NCBI RefSeq assembly: GCF_024206475.1
Contig: NZ_JAMBPR010000065.1
Span: forward strand, 1 to 51,191
Length of the DNA: 51,191 nt
Reading direction: 5' to 3'
From: Paraburkholderia sp. CNPSo 3274
Lineage (GTDB): Bacteria > Pseudomonadota > Gammaproteobacteria > Burkholderiales > Burkholderiaceae
The position numbers were made by a program, and so were the translations under genes. The notes under the pieces were generated by a model. It searched no databases and was not told the DNA's origin. It saw only the letters and a list, made by a program, of their open reading frames with translations. This document shows, piece after piece, positions 14,859-26,254 of the stretch (position 1 is the first letter of the stretch; each line of letters starts with the position of its first letter).

Positions 14859-17666
14859 TCACGACGTACTACGGGAGACGTTTGGCGACCGGCTCTGGAA
14901 CGTGCCCGTTTCGGGAAGCTCCGGGACTTCGGTTTCCGCGGGTGGTGTCTCGTCCGCAGGCAACATGAACCAGAAACAGGCGCCGAGCACTTTACCGCTC
15001 ATATCGGTGCGGTTTGACGCGCCTATCCTGCCCCCGTGCGCCTCGACGATCGCGCGGCAGATGGCAAGCCCCAGACCAATGCCCGGGAGTGCCGATTCCT
15101 TCTCACCACGGGTGAACTTGTCGAACACCCGTGATTCCATTCCCGCAGGCAGACCCGGCCCGCTATCCGAGACTTCGACCCGCACGTACCGGTGTGCCTC
15201 ATCCTGCAACATGGACGCATCGATGGTTAGCAGTGTCCCGGCGGGCGTATATTTGGCCGCGTTCTCGAGCAGGTTCGCGAAGAGCCGTTCGACGAGTACC
15301 GCGTCGAACTGCACAAGCGGGATATCCGGGGGCACACGTGCCTGAACCTTGCGTTCGCCCAGCATGCGCCGGTAGCCGGCCAGCGCGGAGCCGATCACCT
15401 CCTCGATCGACGACCACTGCCGGTTCAGCCGCATGCTGCCTTCCTCGAGACGCGCCATGTCGAGCAGATTGACGACGAGCCCATTCATCCTCAGTGCCTC
15501 CTCGCGGATCGCCTCCGAAAGCTCCTGTGCCCGTGGCCCGCCTGTCACGGCAGCGCCCTGCTCGGCAAGCACCGATGCAAAACCCACGATCGCCGTGAGG
15601 GGTGTGCGCAAGTCATGGGAAATCGCGGACAACAACGAGTTGCGCAGTCGTTCCGACTCCATGCTGACCAGTGCGTCCTGCGCGATCTCGACGTAGTGCA
15701 CCCGTTCGAGCGCGAGCGCGATCTGCGCGACGAAGGTGTCGAGCATGCGCCGCTGCTCGGGCACGGCAAACTCTGCCATCCGTTCGGACAGCAACGCGAA
15801 CACGCCGCGCGTGCGCATCGGCGCCTTGAGCGGCAGGTACAGCGCCGTCGCGGCAGGAAGGGTCTCCGTGCCGTGACCGGCCTGTTTCTGCTGGTCGTAG
15901 ACCCATTGGGCGATATCGCGATCGAGATCGACGTCGTTGAGCGTGGTCGCCGGATCGGGATTCTCCACTTTGGGCCGCACCTTCTCCGTGCTATCCGGCA
16001 GCAGGATCGCCGTATGTGCCTGGAACACTTCGCTCACGTGACGCATGCCGATCTCGATGATCTGGTCCGTCATCAGTGCGCCACCCAGTTCGCGCGTCAT
16101 CGCGAACATGGCCCCCGTGCGGCGCTCGCGCAGCGTGGCGAGATGCGCCTGACGCTTGAGGCTCGCCGTCAGGTGACTGATCATCAGCGAGGTCATCAGC
16201 ATCACGGCAAAGGTGAGCAGATATTGTGTGTCGGCGACCGTGAACGACATGCGTGGCGGCACGAAAAAGAAGTCGAACGCCGCCACGCCGAGAAACGAGA
16301 ACAGCACGCCTGGCCCGCGCCCGAGCCGTGCGGCCGTGAAGACAGCGCCGAGCAGGTAGAGCATCACGAGATTGGTCTGCGCGATCCGGTCAAGCAGCAT
16401 GCCCGCGATCGCAGTAATGGCCGCACAGATCGCGACTGCGTAGGCGTAAGGCACCGGTGCGGAGCGGCGCGCTCCCATAGCGGGCCCAGCAAACCCCCTC
16501 ACCGCATCGTGGCGCTCGGCGGCTTCGCGCACCGCGCCGGAGTTGACCACCGTGACGTCGATATCGCGCGCCGACCAGACCATCTGCTGTGCGACGGACG
16601 GACTGAGGCGCGCGCGCCATCCCCTCACAGATGACGCGCCCACCACCAGCTTCGATACGTTGCGCATGCGAGCGTAAGCCAGCACCGTCGGCGCGACCTC
16701 GTCGCCCTGCAGCGTGACCGTTTCCGCACCCAGCTCGGACGCGAGCTTGAGCGCGTCGAGCGTGCGCTTACGAATGGCATCAGGCAGCCGCGCAAGCTTC
16801 GGCGTCTCAACGTAGACTGCCAGCCAATCCGCTTTCTGATTCGAAGCGAGGCGCGCCGCCGCACGCACGAGATTGCTACTCTCCTGGCCCGCGCCGACGC
16901 ACACGATGATGCGTTCGCGCGCCTGCCAGATCCGCTCGATCGACTGATCGGCGCGGTATTCGCGCATCTGCGCATCGACGCGGTCAGCCGTGCGGCGCAA
17001 CGCGAGTTCGCGCAGCGCGATCAGATTGCCCTTGCGAAAGAAATTGCGGACCGCGTGCTCCGCCTGCTGCGGCATGTAAACCTTGCCTTCGCGCAGCCGG
17101 TCAAGCAGTTCCTCAGGCGGCAGATCGACCAGCGTCACCTCATCGGCGAGATCGAACACGCGGTCGGGTACCGTCTCCCACACGCGGATGCCCGTGATCT
17201 GCCCGACCACGTCGTTCAGGCTCTCGAGATGCTGGACGTTGACCGTCGTGAACACGTCGATGCCGACATCCAGCAGTTCCTGCACGTCCTGCCAGCGCTT
17301 CAGATGCCGGCTGCCCTGGACGTTCGAATGCGCGAGTTCGTCGACGAGGATCAGCTGCGGCTTGCGCGCGAGCGCGGCGTCGAGATCGAATTCGGCTAGC
17401 AGGCGGCCGCGATATTCAATGCGCGCCGGTGCGATGACCTCCAGGCCTTCGATCAGTGCGAGCGTCTCCTTGCGCCCATGCGTTTCGACGATCCCCACGA
17501 CGACGTCGGCACCTTCGTCCTTGCGGCGACGCGCGGCCTGCAGCATCGCAAACGTCTTGCCGACGCCGGCCGATGCACCAAAGAAAATTTTGAGCCGTCC
17601 TCGCTGGCTTTTCTCCTCGTCACGCTGCATCCGGTCCAGCAGTTCGTCGGGATCGGGCCGGTTCAT
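14859..17666 (-). CDS. kdpD: KdpD, K+-responsive sensor kinase
   Basis: A 935-aa membrane sensor kinase, the usual size for the family. Order of domains: KdpD N-terminal domain (about 20-230) with Walker A GASAGVGKT at 30-38 and LVDELAHSN; a Usp-like domain (about 250-370); four membrane helices (about 400-500); a GAF domain (about 520-650); and a HisKA/HATPase core with ISHDLRTPLTAIVG (His684), N box NLLENAAKY and DSGPGLP. GGAGAC precedes the ATG. It phosphorylates KdpE when K+ is scarce and binds c-di-AMP or other signals in some species. It follows kdpC by about 80 bp in the same transcription unit. Confidence 0.96.
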   Translation of the reverse strand: MNRPDPDELLDRMQRDEEKSQRGRLKIFFGASAGVGKTFAMLQAARRRKDEGADVVVGIVETHGRKETLALIEGLEVIAPARIEYRGRLLAEFDLDAALARKPQLILVDELAHSNVQGSRHLKRWQDVQELLDVGIDVFTTVNVQHLESLNDVVGQITGIRVWETVPDRVFDLADEVTLVDLPPEELLDRLREGKVYMPQQAEHAVRNFFRKGNLIALRELALRRTADRVDAQMREYRADQSIERIWQARERIIVCVGAGQESSNLVRAAARLASNQKADWLAVYVETPKLARLPDAIRKRTLDALKLASELGAETVTLQGDEVAPTVLAYARMRNVSKLVVGASSVRGWRARLSPSVAQQMVWSARDIDVTVVNSGAVREAAERHDAVRGFAGPAMGARRSAPVPYAYAVAICAAITAIAGMLLDRIAQTNLVMLYLLGAVFTAARLGRGPGVLFSFLGVAAFDFFFVPPRMSFTVADTQYLLTFAVMLMTSLMISHLTASLKRQAHLATLRERRTGAMFAMTRELGGALMTDQIIEIGMRHVSEVFQAHTAILLPDSTEKVRPKVENPDPATTLNDVDLDRDIAQWVYDQQKQAGHGTETLPAATALYLPLKAPMRTRGVFALLSERMAEFAVPEQRRMLDTFVAQIALALERVHYVEIAQDALVSMESERLRNSLLSAISHDLRTPLTAIVGFASVLAEQGAAVTGGPRAQELSEAIREEALRMNGLVVNLLDMARLEEGSMRLNRQWSSIEEVIGSALAGYRRMLGERKVQARVPPDIPLVQFDAVLVERLFANLLENAAKYTPAGTLLTIDASMLQDEAHRYVRVEVSDSGPGLPAGMESRVFDKFTRGEKESALPGIGLGLAICRAIVEAHGGRIGASNRTDMSGKVLGACFWFMLPADETPPAETEVPELPETGTFQSRSPNVSRSTS

Positions 17667-17748
17667 CGCACGTCTCCTTGCGAGTCATCCCATTGTCGTA
17701 CTGTCGGAGGGACGCGCGTTGGCCAGGTCACGCCGCGCCAGCAGAACC

Positions 17749-18330
17749 TCAACGCATCGGCTTGATCTCGTCGAGCGCGAGATTCAGCGTCAGCACATTC
17801 ACGCGCGGCTCACCGAATATGCCGAGCTGCCGTCCAGAGGTGTGCTGCGCGATCAGTCCGTCGACCTGGTCGAGCGGCAGTCCCCGCGCTTTCGCCACGC
17901 GCGCGGCCTGATACGCCGCCGCAGCCGGTGTGATGTCAGGGTCCAGCCCGCTGCCTGACGAAGTCACGAGATCCACCGGAACAGGCATCGTGTTCGATGG
18001 ATCGGCGTCATGCAGCGCCGCGATGCGCCCCTTCACTTCGTCGGCGAGCGCGGGATTCGTGGGGCCGAGGTTCGAGCCGCCGGAATTCTGTGCGTTATAA
18101 GGATTCGGCGTCGTCGCCGATACGCGGCCCCAGAAATAGTACGGCGCGTCGAACTGCTGGCCGATCAGCGAGGAGCCGACCGGCTTGCCGTCCTTCTCGA
18201 TCAGGCTGCCGTTGGACTGCCGCGAAAACACGGCCTGGGACACCGCCGTCACCACGAGCGGATAGATTCCGCCCGTGATCACCGTCAGCACAACAAATAG
18301 GACCAGCACGGGGCGCAGATAATTGTTCAT
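17749..18330 (-). CDS. kdpC: KdpC, K+-ATPase subunit C
   Basis: A 193-aa subunit that stabilises the KdpFABC complex. One N-terminal membrane helix (VLVLFVVLTVITGGIYPLVV) is followed by a periplasmic domain with the family motifs FDAPYYFWGR, VTSSGSGLDPDITPAAA and the C-terminal NVLTLNLALDE. Length is normal. The start lies 3 bp after the kdpB stop, so the two genes are probably translationally coupled. Confidence 0.96.
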   Translation of the reverse strand: MNNYLRPVLVLFVVLTVITGGIYPLVVTAVSQAVFSRQSNGSLIEKDGKPVGSSLIGQQFDAPYYFWGRVSATTPNPYNAQNSGGSNLGPTNPALADEVKGRIAALHDADPSNTMPVPVDLVTSSGSGLDPDITPAAAAYQAARVAKARGLPLDQVDGLIAQHTSGRQLGIFGEPRVNVLTLNLALDEIKPMR

Positions 18331-18333
18331 GGT

Positions 18334-20484
<2,151 letters not shown>

Positions 20485-20497
20485 GCTTTCCTCATAC

Positions 20498-22306
20498 TCA
20501 GTGAGCTGCAATCATCGACAGATGTTCGGCAACGGGCCCAAGTGCAAGCGCAGGCACGAACGTCAGCGCGCCGATCAGAAGCACGGCCCCGAGCAGCAGC
20601 ACGACGAACAGCGGGCCGTGCGTGGGTAAGGTCCCTTCGGTCACCCCGATGCGCTTCTTTTCGGCGAGCGAGCCCGCGACGGCGAGCACCGCAACCATCG
20701 GGACGAACCGGCCAAACCACATGGCGATTGCCAGCAGCACGTTATAGAACGGCGTATTGACGGAAAGCCCAGCAAACGCGCTGCCGTTGTTGTTCGCGGC
20801 CGAGGTAAATGCGTAGAGAATCTGGGAGAATCCGTGCGGGCCGGGATTGGAGATACCCGCGGTGCCCAGCGGTGACAGCACGCCGATCGACGCGCCGACG
20901 AGCACGATCAGCGGCATGATGAGGACCGCGATCGATACCATTTTCATCTCGTAAGATTCGATCTTCTTGCCGACATATTCAGGTGTGCGCCCGATCATCA
21001 AACCGGCAATGAACACCGCGAGAAGCGCGAATACCAGCATCCCGTAAAGCCCGGAACCTACGCCGCCGTAGACGACCTCGCCCAGCTGCATCATCAGGAT
21101 CGGGACGAAGCCGCCCATCGGCGTGAGCGAGTCGTGCATGTTGTTGACCGCGCCGCACGATGCTGACGTGGTGGCGACCGTGAAGATGCCGGAGTCGGCA
21201 ATACCGAACCGCACTTCCTTGCCTTCCATGTTGCCGCCCGTCTGCAACGGCGACCTTGTCTGGTCGACGTGCAACGAGGTGAACAACGGATTGCCCGCCT
21301 GCTCGGATGAGATCTCACCCCAGCATCCAATCGCAAATGCGATGGTCATGGCCGCAAGCACGGCATAGCCTTGCCGGTTGTCGCCGACCATGCGGCCAAA
21401 GACGATGCACAGCGCCGCGCCAATGCACAGCATGGCGATCATCTGGACGAAATTCGCCAGCGGCGTCGGGTTCTCATAGGGATGCGCGGAGTTGCCATTG
21501 AAAAAGCCGCCACCGTTGGTGCCAAGCATCTTGATCGCTTCCTGGGACGCCAACGGCCCCATCGCAATCGTCTGCTTATCCGCCTTCATGTCCTGCATCA
21601 CGGGGTTGCCCTTTGCATCCTTGAGCGGGTTGCCCTGTGCATCGGTCTTTGGCACCTGGTAGGTCGTGACCTGGAGCGTCGGTACGTCCACGTATGCCCT
21701 GAAGTTCTGGATCGCCCCCTGACTCACGAACACCAGCGCGATGACAACCGATATTGGCATGAGGATGTACAGCGTGGAGCGCGTCAGGTCGACCCAGAAA
21801 TTGCCGATCGTCTTTGTCGTATGGCGGGCAAACCCCCGGATGAGCGCGACGGCCACGGCAATCCCGGTCGCTGCGGAAAGGAAGTTCTGCACGGCGAGCG
21901 CCGTCATCTGCGTGAGATAGCTGACGGTCGTTTCCGGCGTGTAGTTCTGCCAGTTCGTGTTGGTAATGAAGCTCACTGCCGTGTTGAAGGCAGCATCGGG
22001 CGTCATCGGACCGAATCCCTGCGGGTTCGCAGGCAGCCATTGCTGCAGGCGCAGAAAGCCATACACCGCCAATGCGCCCAGCGCGTTGAACAGCAGCACC
22101 GCGAACGCGTACTGCTTCCACGACATCTCGGCATCCGGATCCACCCCAGCAAGCTGATACAGGGAACGCTCGACAGGCCGGCCGATCTTGCGCACGACGA
22201 CAGACGAGCCGTCGAGCACCGAAGTCATGTAGTGACCAAGCGGAATGGCGACAGCAGTCAGGACGACGATGAAAAGCACGACGTGGAGTAAGTTGTAGGA
22301 ATTCAT
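20498..22306 (-). CDS. kdpA: KdpA, K+-channel-like subunit
   Basis: A 602-aa membrane subunit that binds and conducts K+ in the Kdp complex. Four selectivity-filter regions are visible: FITNTNWQNYTPETT, MLGTNGGGFFNGNSAHP, TTSASCGAVNNMHDS and FTSAANNNGSAFAG. A ~40-residue charged insert (KTDAQGNPLKDAKGNPV) follows an early helix; I believe it is usual in this lineage, as E. coli KdpA is shorter (557 aa). The ATG overlaps the kdpF stop as ATGA. An upstream in-frame extension to 22486 runs through kdpF and is rejected. Confidence 0.97.
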   Translation of the reverse strand: MNSYNLLHVVLFIVVLTAVAIPLGHYMTSVLDGSSVVVRKIGRPVERSLYQLAGVDPDAEMSWKQYAFAVLLFNALGALAVYGFLRLQQWLPANPQGFGPMTPDAAFNTAVSFITNTNWQNYTPETTVSYLTQMTALAVQNFLSAATGIAVAVALIRGFARHTTKTIGNFWVDLTRSTLYILMPISVVIALVFVSQGAIQNFRAYVDVPTLQVTTYQVPKTDAQGNPLKDAKGNPVMQDMKADKQTIAMGPLASQEAIKMLGTNGGGFFNGNSAHPYENPTPLANFVQMIAMLCIGAALCIVFGRMVGDNRQGYAVLAAMTIAFAIGCWGEISSEQAGNPLFTSLHVDQTRSPLQTGGNMEGKEVRFGIADSGIFTVATTSASCGAVNNMHDSLTPMGGFVPILMMQLGEVVYGGVGSGLYGMLVFALLAVFIAGLMIGRTPEYVGKKIESYEMKMVSIAVLIMPLIVLVGASIGVLSPLGTAGISNPGPHGFSQILYAFTSAANNNGSAFAGLSVNTPFYNVLLAIAMWFGRFVPMVAVLAVAGSLAEKKRIGVTEGTLPTHGPLFVVLLLGAVLLIGALTFVPALALGPVAEHLSMIAAH

Positions 22307-22398
22307 TCGAGCTCCTCCGCGCGCAGTAGCGCGTACACGAGGTACACGAGCAGGAGAAGCGTCGCGGCGGCGGCGAGCCAGATCATCCATGCGGTCAT
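22303..22398 (-). CDS. kdpF: KdpF, small K+-ATPase subunit
   Basis: A 31-codon gene, easily missed by length cut-offs. The protein begins MTAWMIWLAAAATLLLLVYL and is a single membrane helix with an acidic tail (RAEELE), as in KdpF of other bacteria. GGGAGG lies 7 bp before the ATG. Its stop overlaps the kdpA start (ATGA), and its own start overlaps the stop of the small gene upstream in the same way. KdpF stabilises the KdpABC complex. Confidence 0.85.
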   Translation of the reverse strand: MTAWMIWLAAAATLLLLVYLVYALLRAEELE

Positions 22399-22502
22399 GG
22401 CCGGCCTCCCGGTGCATGCCCGTAAAGCTTCTCGCAACCAATGACAAGCGCGACACTGAGTCCGACGAAGACCACAATGCCGGCAATGTAGATCAGGTCC
22501 AT
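22395..22502 (-). CDS. 35-aa membrane protein at the head of the kdp operon
   Basis: A 35-codon frame starting MDLIYIAGIVVFVGLSVALV and then IGCEKLYG. One membrane helix is followed by a short Cys-Glu-x-Leu segment and a polar tail. GCGGGGAA precedes the ATG, and the stop overlaps the kdpF start by ATGA, so it is the first translated gene of the operon. I recall similar small proteins with a helix ending in CExL ahead of kdpF in other genomes, usually unannotated. The role is unknown; a Kdp accessory subunit or a translational lead-in are both possible. Confidence 0.6.
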   Translation of the reverse strand: MDLIYIAGIVVFVGLSVALVIGCEKLYGHAPGGRP

Positions 22503-22832
22503 ATTGATTCCCCGCAACGGATCGGAAATCACGACGTGAAGTCAGCCCCTTCCACTGGCCTTGTCTAGCCTAGGCAAGGCCAAATAAAAAAGGTGTAAAT
22601 ATCGAAGACATGGGGAAAGGTGGCCGTCGACGCTTCCCTGGCCGGTGCGTCACCTGGGTCGATCGCGTAAGCTGTTTAATTCATCGGGTCCTGGTCTCGA
22701 TATGACGGAATCGCCTGCAAAATCCTTCTCGTGTGACCTACGCTACGAGCGACGGCGTCGCGGAACTGATGCAAAATCCGCGTACCGATGGCTGCGATTT
22801 GCAGTGATTCAAACCACACGACCTTAGCCAAC
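22503..22832. promoter_or_regulatory. kdp/kup divergent regulatory region
   Basis: About 330 bp between the kdp operon (minus) and kup (plus), so it should hold both promoters. On the minus strand a T-rich stretch containing TTTACACC and TTTTTTAT (about 22580-22605) resembles the T-rich KdpE-binding region of the E. coli kdp promoter. A 25-bp near-palindrome lies beside it (22557-22581). No convincing -35/-10 pair could be assigned. Confidence 0.5.
22557..22581. repeat. 25-bp near-palindrome in the kdp promoter region
   Basis: Arms GGCCTTGTCTAG and CTAGGCAAGGCC around one central base, with a single mismatch. It lies 55 bp upstream of the first kdp-operon ORF and beside a T-rich stretch. It could be an operator, or on the plus strand a stem followed by an A-rich run, which does not favour termination. 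Confidence 0.75.
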
Positions 22833-24800
22833 ATGTCGAACCCAACTAACACCAGCGTCGATCCGGCTGGCCAGCGCGAGAACAACACAAGTCCTCCACA
22901 TGCGCCACCCTCAGCGCTCGGCGCCGGCGCATTGGCATCGCTGGCACTCGCAGCGCTCGGTATCGTTTTCGGTGACCTCGGAACGAGTCCGCTGTACGCA
23001 TTGCAGGAGGCTTTCAATGGCGCGCGTGGTGTGGCGGCGACGCCCGAAAACGTGGTGGGGATCGTCTCGCTCTTTCTGTGGTCCCTCATCCTGATGGTGA
23101 GCGTCAAGTATGTTCTCGTGCTGATGCAGGCCGACAATCATGGCGAAGGCGGATTGCTGGCACTCCTGGCGCTACTGGTAGGCGAGCGTACGGGACGCGA
23201 AACACGGAAGGCTGCACTACGCTGGGTGTTCCTCGCGATGTTCGGCACAGCCATGCTGTATGGCGACGGCGTCATCACTCCCGCGATATCCGTGCTGAGT
23301 GCGGTCGAGGGGATCGAGGTCACCACACCGGCCTTTTCGCACTACGTCGTGCCGATCACCGTAGTGATCCTCGTGGCGCTGTTCGCCGTCCAGCCCCTTG
23401 GGTCGGGCAGGGTCGGTGTGGCATTCGGGCCGATACTGGCGATCTGGTTTGTCGTGATCTTTATCCTCGGCGTCGCGTCCATTGCAGGAACGCCCGGCAT
23501 TCTTGCAGCGTTCAACCCGATCAACGGCTTCACGTTCTTCCTGCACAACGGCTTCAGGGGCTTTCTCGCGCTGGGAGCCGTGGTGCTGTGCCTGACCGGC
23601 GGCGAAGCACTGTATGCTGATATGGGGCACTTTGGCGCCAGGCCTATACGTCTGGCCTGGTATGGATTGGCACTGCCTGCGCTCACTGCCAGCTATCTTG
23701 GACAGGGCGCACTTTTGCTGCGCGATCCCGGCGCAGCATCGCGGCCCTTCTATTCGACTGTACCCACGTGGGCGCTGTATCCCATGGTGGTCCTGGCGAC
23801 GCTCGCCACCATCGTCGCGTCGCAGGCCCTGATCTCTGCGGTATTCTCACTCACGCGACAGGCGGCACAACTCGGGCTCTCACCTCGCGTGACAGTCAGG
23901 CACACTTCGTCAAGCACGGCCGGACAGATCTACCTGCCCGGTCTGAACTGGCTTCTCATGGCCGGCACCATCGGCGTGGTGCTGCTCTTCCGCTCGTCAG
24001 ACAGTCTTGCGGCCGCTTTTGGCATTGCGGTGTCAACAACCATGGCGATTACAACCTTGCTGTTCGCTGCTTTCGCCCACGTGCGATGGAAGTGGCCTGT
24101 GTGGCGTGTCGCACTCGTCGCCGGGGTTTTCATGGTGGTGGATGCATCTTTTGTTGCCGCTAATGCGCTGAAATTTGCGGACGGAGGCTGGCTGCCACTG
24201 GCGATCGGCGCCCTCACGTTTCTGGTATCGACGTCCTGGCTCGTTGGGCTACGGACAATGCGCCGTTCACGGGGGGATTCGGGCTTGCCGCTTGACGTCT
24301 TTATCGCAAGTCTCGCGAAAGACACACCATACAGGGTCACGGGCACGGCTGTGTTTTTGATGGCAGCCGGTGACTCGGTGCCCACAACGCTGCTTCATCA
24401 TCTGAAGCACAATCAGGTCCTCCACAGGCGGGTGATTCTGCTGACGTTGCTGACCGAGGAAATCCCGCGCGTCCCGCAGGAAGAACGGTTCGACGTGCAA
24501 TGCTTCGACCAGGGATTCGTTCGCGTTGTGGGTCGCTACGGCTATCTGGAGTCGCTCGACGTGCCGGAACTCCTCAGGCAAGCCTTGCAGAAAGCCGGAC
24601 AAGAAGCGTATGACGCCATGACCACCTCCTTTTACCTCGGGCGCGAATCGCTCACCGTATGCACGGGCCTGAACTTCGGCCGGCGGTTGCTGTTGAGTTT
24701 GTTCATCCTGTTGCGCAGGAATGAACTGGATGCGACCACCCACCTACGGGTGCCGCCTAATCGCGTGGTCGAGATGGGGGCGAGGCTCGACCTCGATTGA
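22833..24800 (+). CDS. kup: Kup-family K+ transporter (copy 1)
   Basis: A 655-aa K+/H+ symporter of the Kup/HAK family with 12 membrane helices in the first ~450 residues and a cytosolic C-terminal domain. Signatures: IVFGDLGTSPLYALQEAF, ADNHGEGGLLALLAL, YGDGVITPAISVLSAVEG and LTGGEALYADMGHFG. The start at 22833 (MSNPTNTS) has only a weak ribosome site; an earlier in-frame ATG at 22788 is possible. It is divergent from kdp, so constitutive and K+-limitation-induced uptake systems are side by side. It differs clearly in sequence from the second Kup at 45432-47357. Confidence 0.94.
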   Translation: MSNPTNTSVDPAGQRENNTSPPHAPPSALGAGALASLALAALGIVFGDLGTSPLYALQEAFNGARGVAATPENVVGIVSLFLWSLILMVSVKYVLVLMQADNHGEGGLLALLALLVGERTGRETRKAALRWVFLAMFGTAMLYGDGVITPAISVLSAVEGIEVTTPAFSHYVVPITVVILVALFAVQPLGSGRVGVAFGPILAIWFVVIFILGVASIAGTPGILAAFNPINGFTFFLHNGFRGFLALGAVVLCLTGGEALYADMGHFGARPIRLAWYGLALPALTASYLGQGALLLRDPGAASRPFYSTVPTWALYPMVVLATLATIVASQALISAVFSLTRQAAQLGLSPRVTVRHTSSSTAGQIYLPGLNWLLMAGTIGVVLLFRSSDSLAAAFGIAVSTTMAITTLLFAAFAHVRWKWPVWRVALVAGVFMVVDASFVAANALKFADGGWLPLAIGALTFLVSTSWLVGLRTMRRSRGDSGLPLDVFIASLAKDTPYRVTGTAVFLMAAGDSVPTTLLHHLKHNQVLHRRVILLTLLTEEIPRVPQEERFDVQCFDQGFVRVVGRYGYLESLDVPELLRQALQKAGQEAYDAMTTSFYLGRESLTVCTGLNFGRRLLLSLFILLRRNELDATTHLRVPPNRVVEMGARLDLD

Positions 24801-25025
24801 GTGAGCCGCGGCGATCAGTTTGAGCGAGCGGTCTGGAACTGCGGCGCAATGCATCTACACAGTCGCCGGGAGATTTGCATGGGCTCGTCTTCGGACGCCC
24901 TTATAATCCGGCATGACTTCATCCATCTCCCACGCAGCAAGCTTACGGCCGCCAGCACCGGCAGCTCGATTCATCGGTTTTTTGGTCGCGCATACCTCAG
25001 CGGGCCATTCACGGCGGACGATCGC

Positions 25026-25883
25026 ATGAAAATACCCAAACGACTTGCACCGCTTCTCGAAGAAGGACTGATCGACGAAGTCATCGGCCAGTTGATGAGC
25101 GGCAAGGAGGCAACAGTCTACGTCGTGCGCAGCGGCGAATCGACGCGTTGCGCCAAGGTCTATAAGGACGCGAAGCAGCGCAGTTTTCGGCAAGCCGCGT
25201 CGTATCGGGACGGTCGCAAGGTCAAGAACAGCCGGCAGGCGCGGGCGATGGAAAAAGGTACGCGCTACGGCCGTCAGATGCAGGAAGCGTCATGGCAGAA
25301 CGCTGAAGTCGATGCGCTGTTCCGGCTCGCCGACGCGGGTGTGCGCGTGCCGCAACCCTATATTTGTACCGACGGCGTGCTGCTGATGGAGCTGGTGATC
25401 GACGAGGTGGGCGACGTCGCACCACGGCTCAACGACGTCGATCTGACCGAAGCCCGCGCCCTCGAACTGCACGCGCTGCTGCTGAACCAGGTTGTCCGGA
25501 TGCTCTGCGCAGGGGTGATTCACGGCGACCTGTCGGAATACAACATCCTGCTGGCAGCGGATGGGCCGGTGATCATTGATCTGCCACAGGCCGTCGACGC
25601 AGCCGGCAACAACGAAGCGGCCTCGATGCTCAAGCGAGACGTCGACAACCTGGCTGCGTATTTCGGACGGTTTGCACCGCAAATACTCACCGCGAGTTTT
25701 GGCACGGAGATCTGGGCGCTCTTTGAAGCTGGGCAGCTGCATGTCGATGCCGAACTGACCGGTCGCATCGAAGCCGACACGCGACCTGTGGACCTCGACG
25801 GCGTGCTGCAGGAACTCGAAGAGACACGCCTTGAGGAGGAGGCGCGAGTGCGGCGACAGCAGGAACTGAGCGCAGGCCGGTAA
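25026..25883 (+). CDS. RIO1-type serine protein kinase
   Basis: A 285-aa atypical kinase of the RIO family. The nucleotide loop reads MSGKEATVYVV with Lys in CAKVYKD. The catalytic loop is VIHGDLSEYNILL (H166, D168, N173), and the metal-binding Asp185 lies in IIDLPQAVD. All key residues are present, so activity is likely. In archaea and eukaryotes RIO kinases act in ribosome maturation; bacterial substrates are unknown. The ATG at 25026 (MKIPKRLAPLLEEGLID) matches the family start, so 75 upstream in-frame codons are treated as leader. TATAAT at 24902-24907 could be the -10 box. Confidence 0.88.
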   Translation: MKIPKRLAPLLEEGLIDEVIGQLMSGKEATVYVVRSGESTRCAKVYKDAKQRSFRQAASYRDGRKVKNSRQARAMEKGTRYGRQMQEASWQNAEVDALFRLADAGVRVPQPYICTDGVLLMELVIDEVGDVAPRLNDVDLTEARALELHALLLNQVVRMLCAGVIHGDLSEYNILLAADGPVIIDLPQAVDAAGNNEAASMLKRDVDNLAAYFGRFAPQILTASFGTEIWALFEAGQLHVDAELTGRIEADTRPVDLDGVLQELEETRLEEEARVRRQQELSAGR

Positions 25884-26254
25884 CCGTGCTCGATGTCCCC
25901 CGAAGATCGTCCGAAAGTAAAGGTCTTCGAGGATGTCGCCGCTCGGCCAGCAGCGGGCAGTGGCGAGCATGAAGCCAATGCCCGCATTCCGCGCGGTTAC
26001 CATCACGGAATCACGCGATCGCCACCGCGCAACCACACTTGACGCGGCCGTTTGCCCTTAAGGTGACGAGTCGATGGCCTGGTGACGAAAGTGGGCTCGC
26101 ATCGGCCATGCACACCGCGAGAATGCTTTGTCCATGGTTGCGGCTTGAAGATGCGAGCGACTCACGCCATTCCTCTCGTTCAGAAGTGCATAGCGTATTC
26201 GTCCATCGACCTTTATACGCTGGCGTGACCTTTACTATTTAACGGGCGAAATGG
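25884..26254. other. Intergenic region with no supported gene
   Basis: About 370 bp between the 3' ends of the convergent RIO kinase and SDR genes. The short frames found on either strand lack ribosome sites and have no recognisable product. No clear terminator hairpin was found. Confidence 0.5.
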
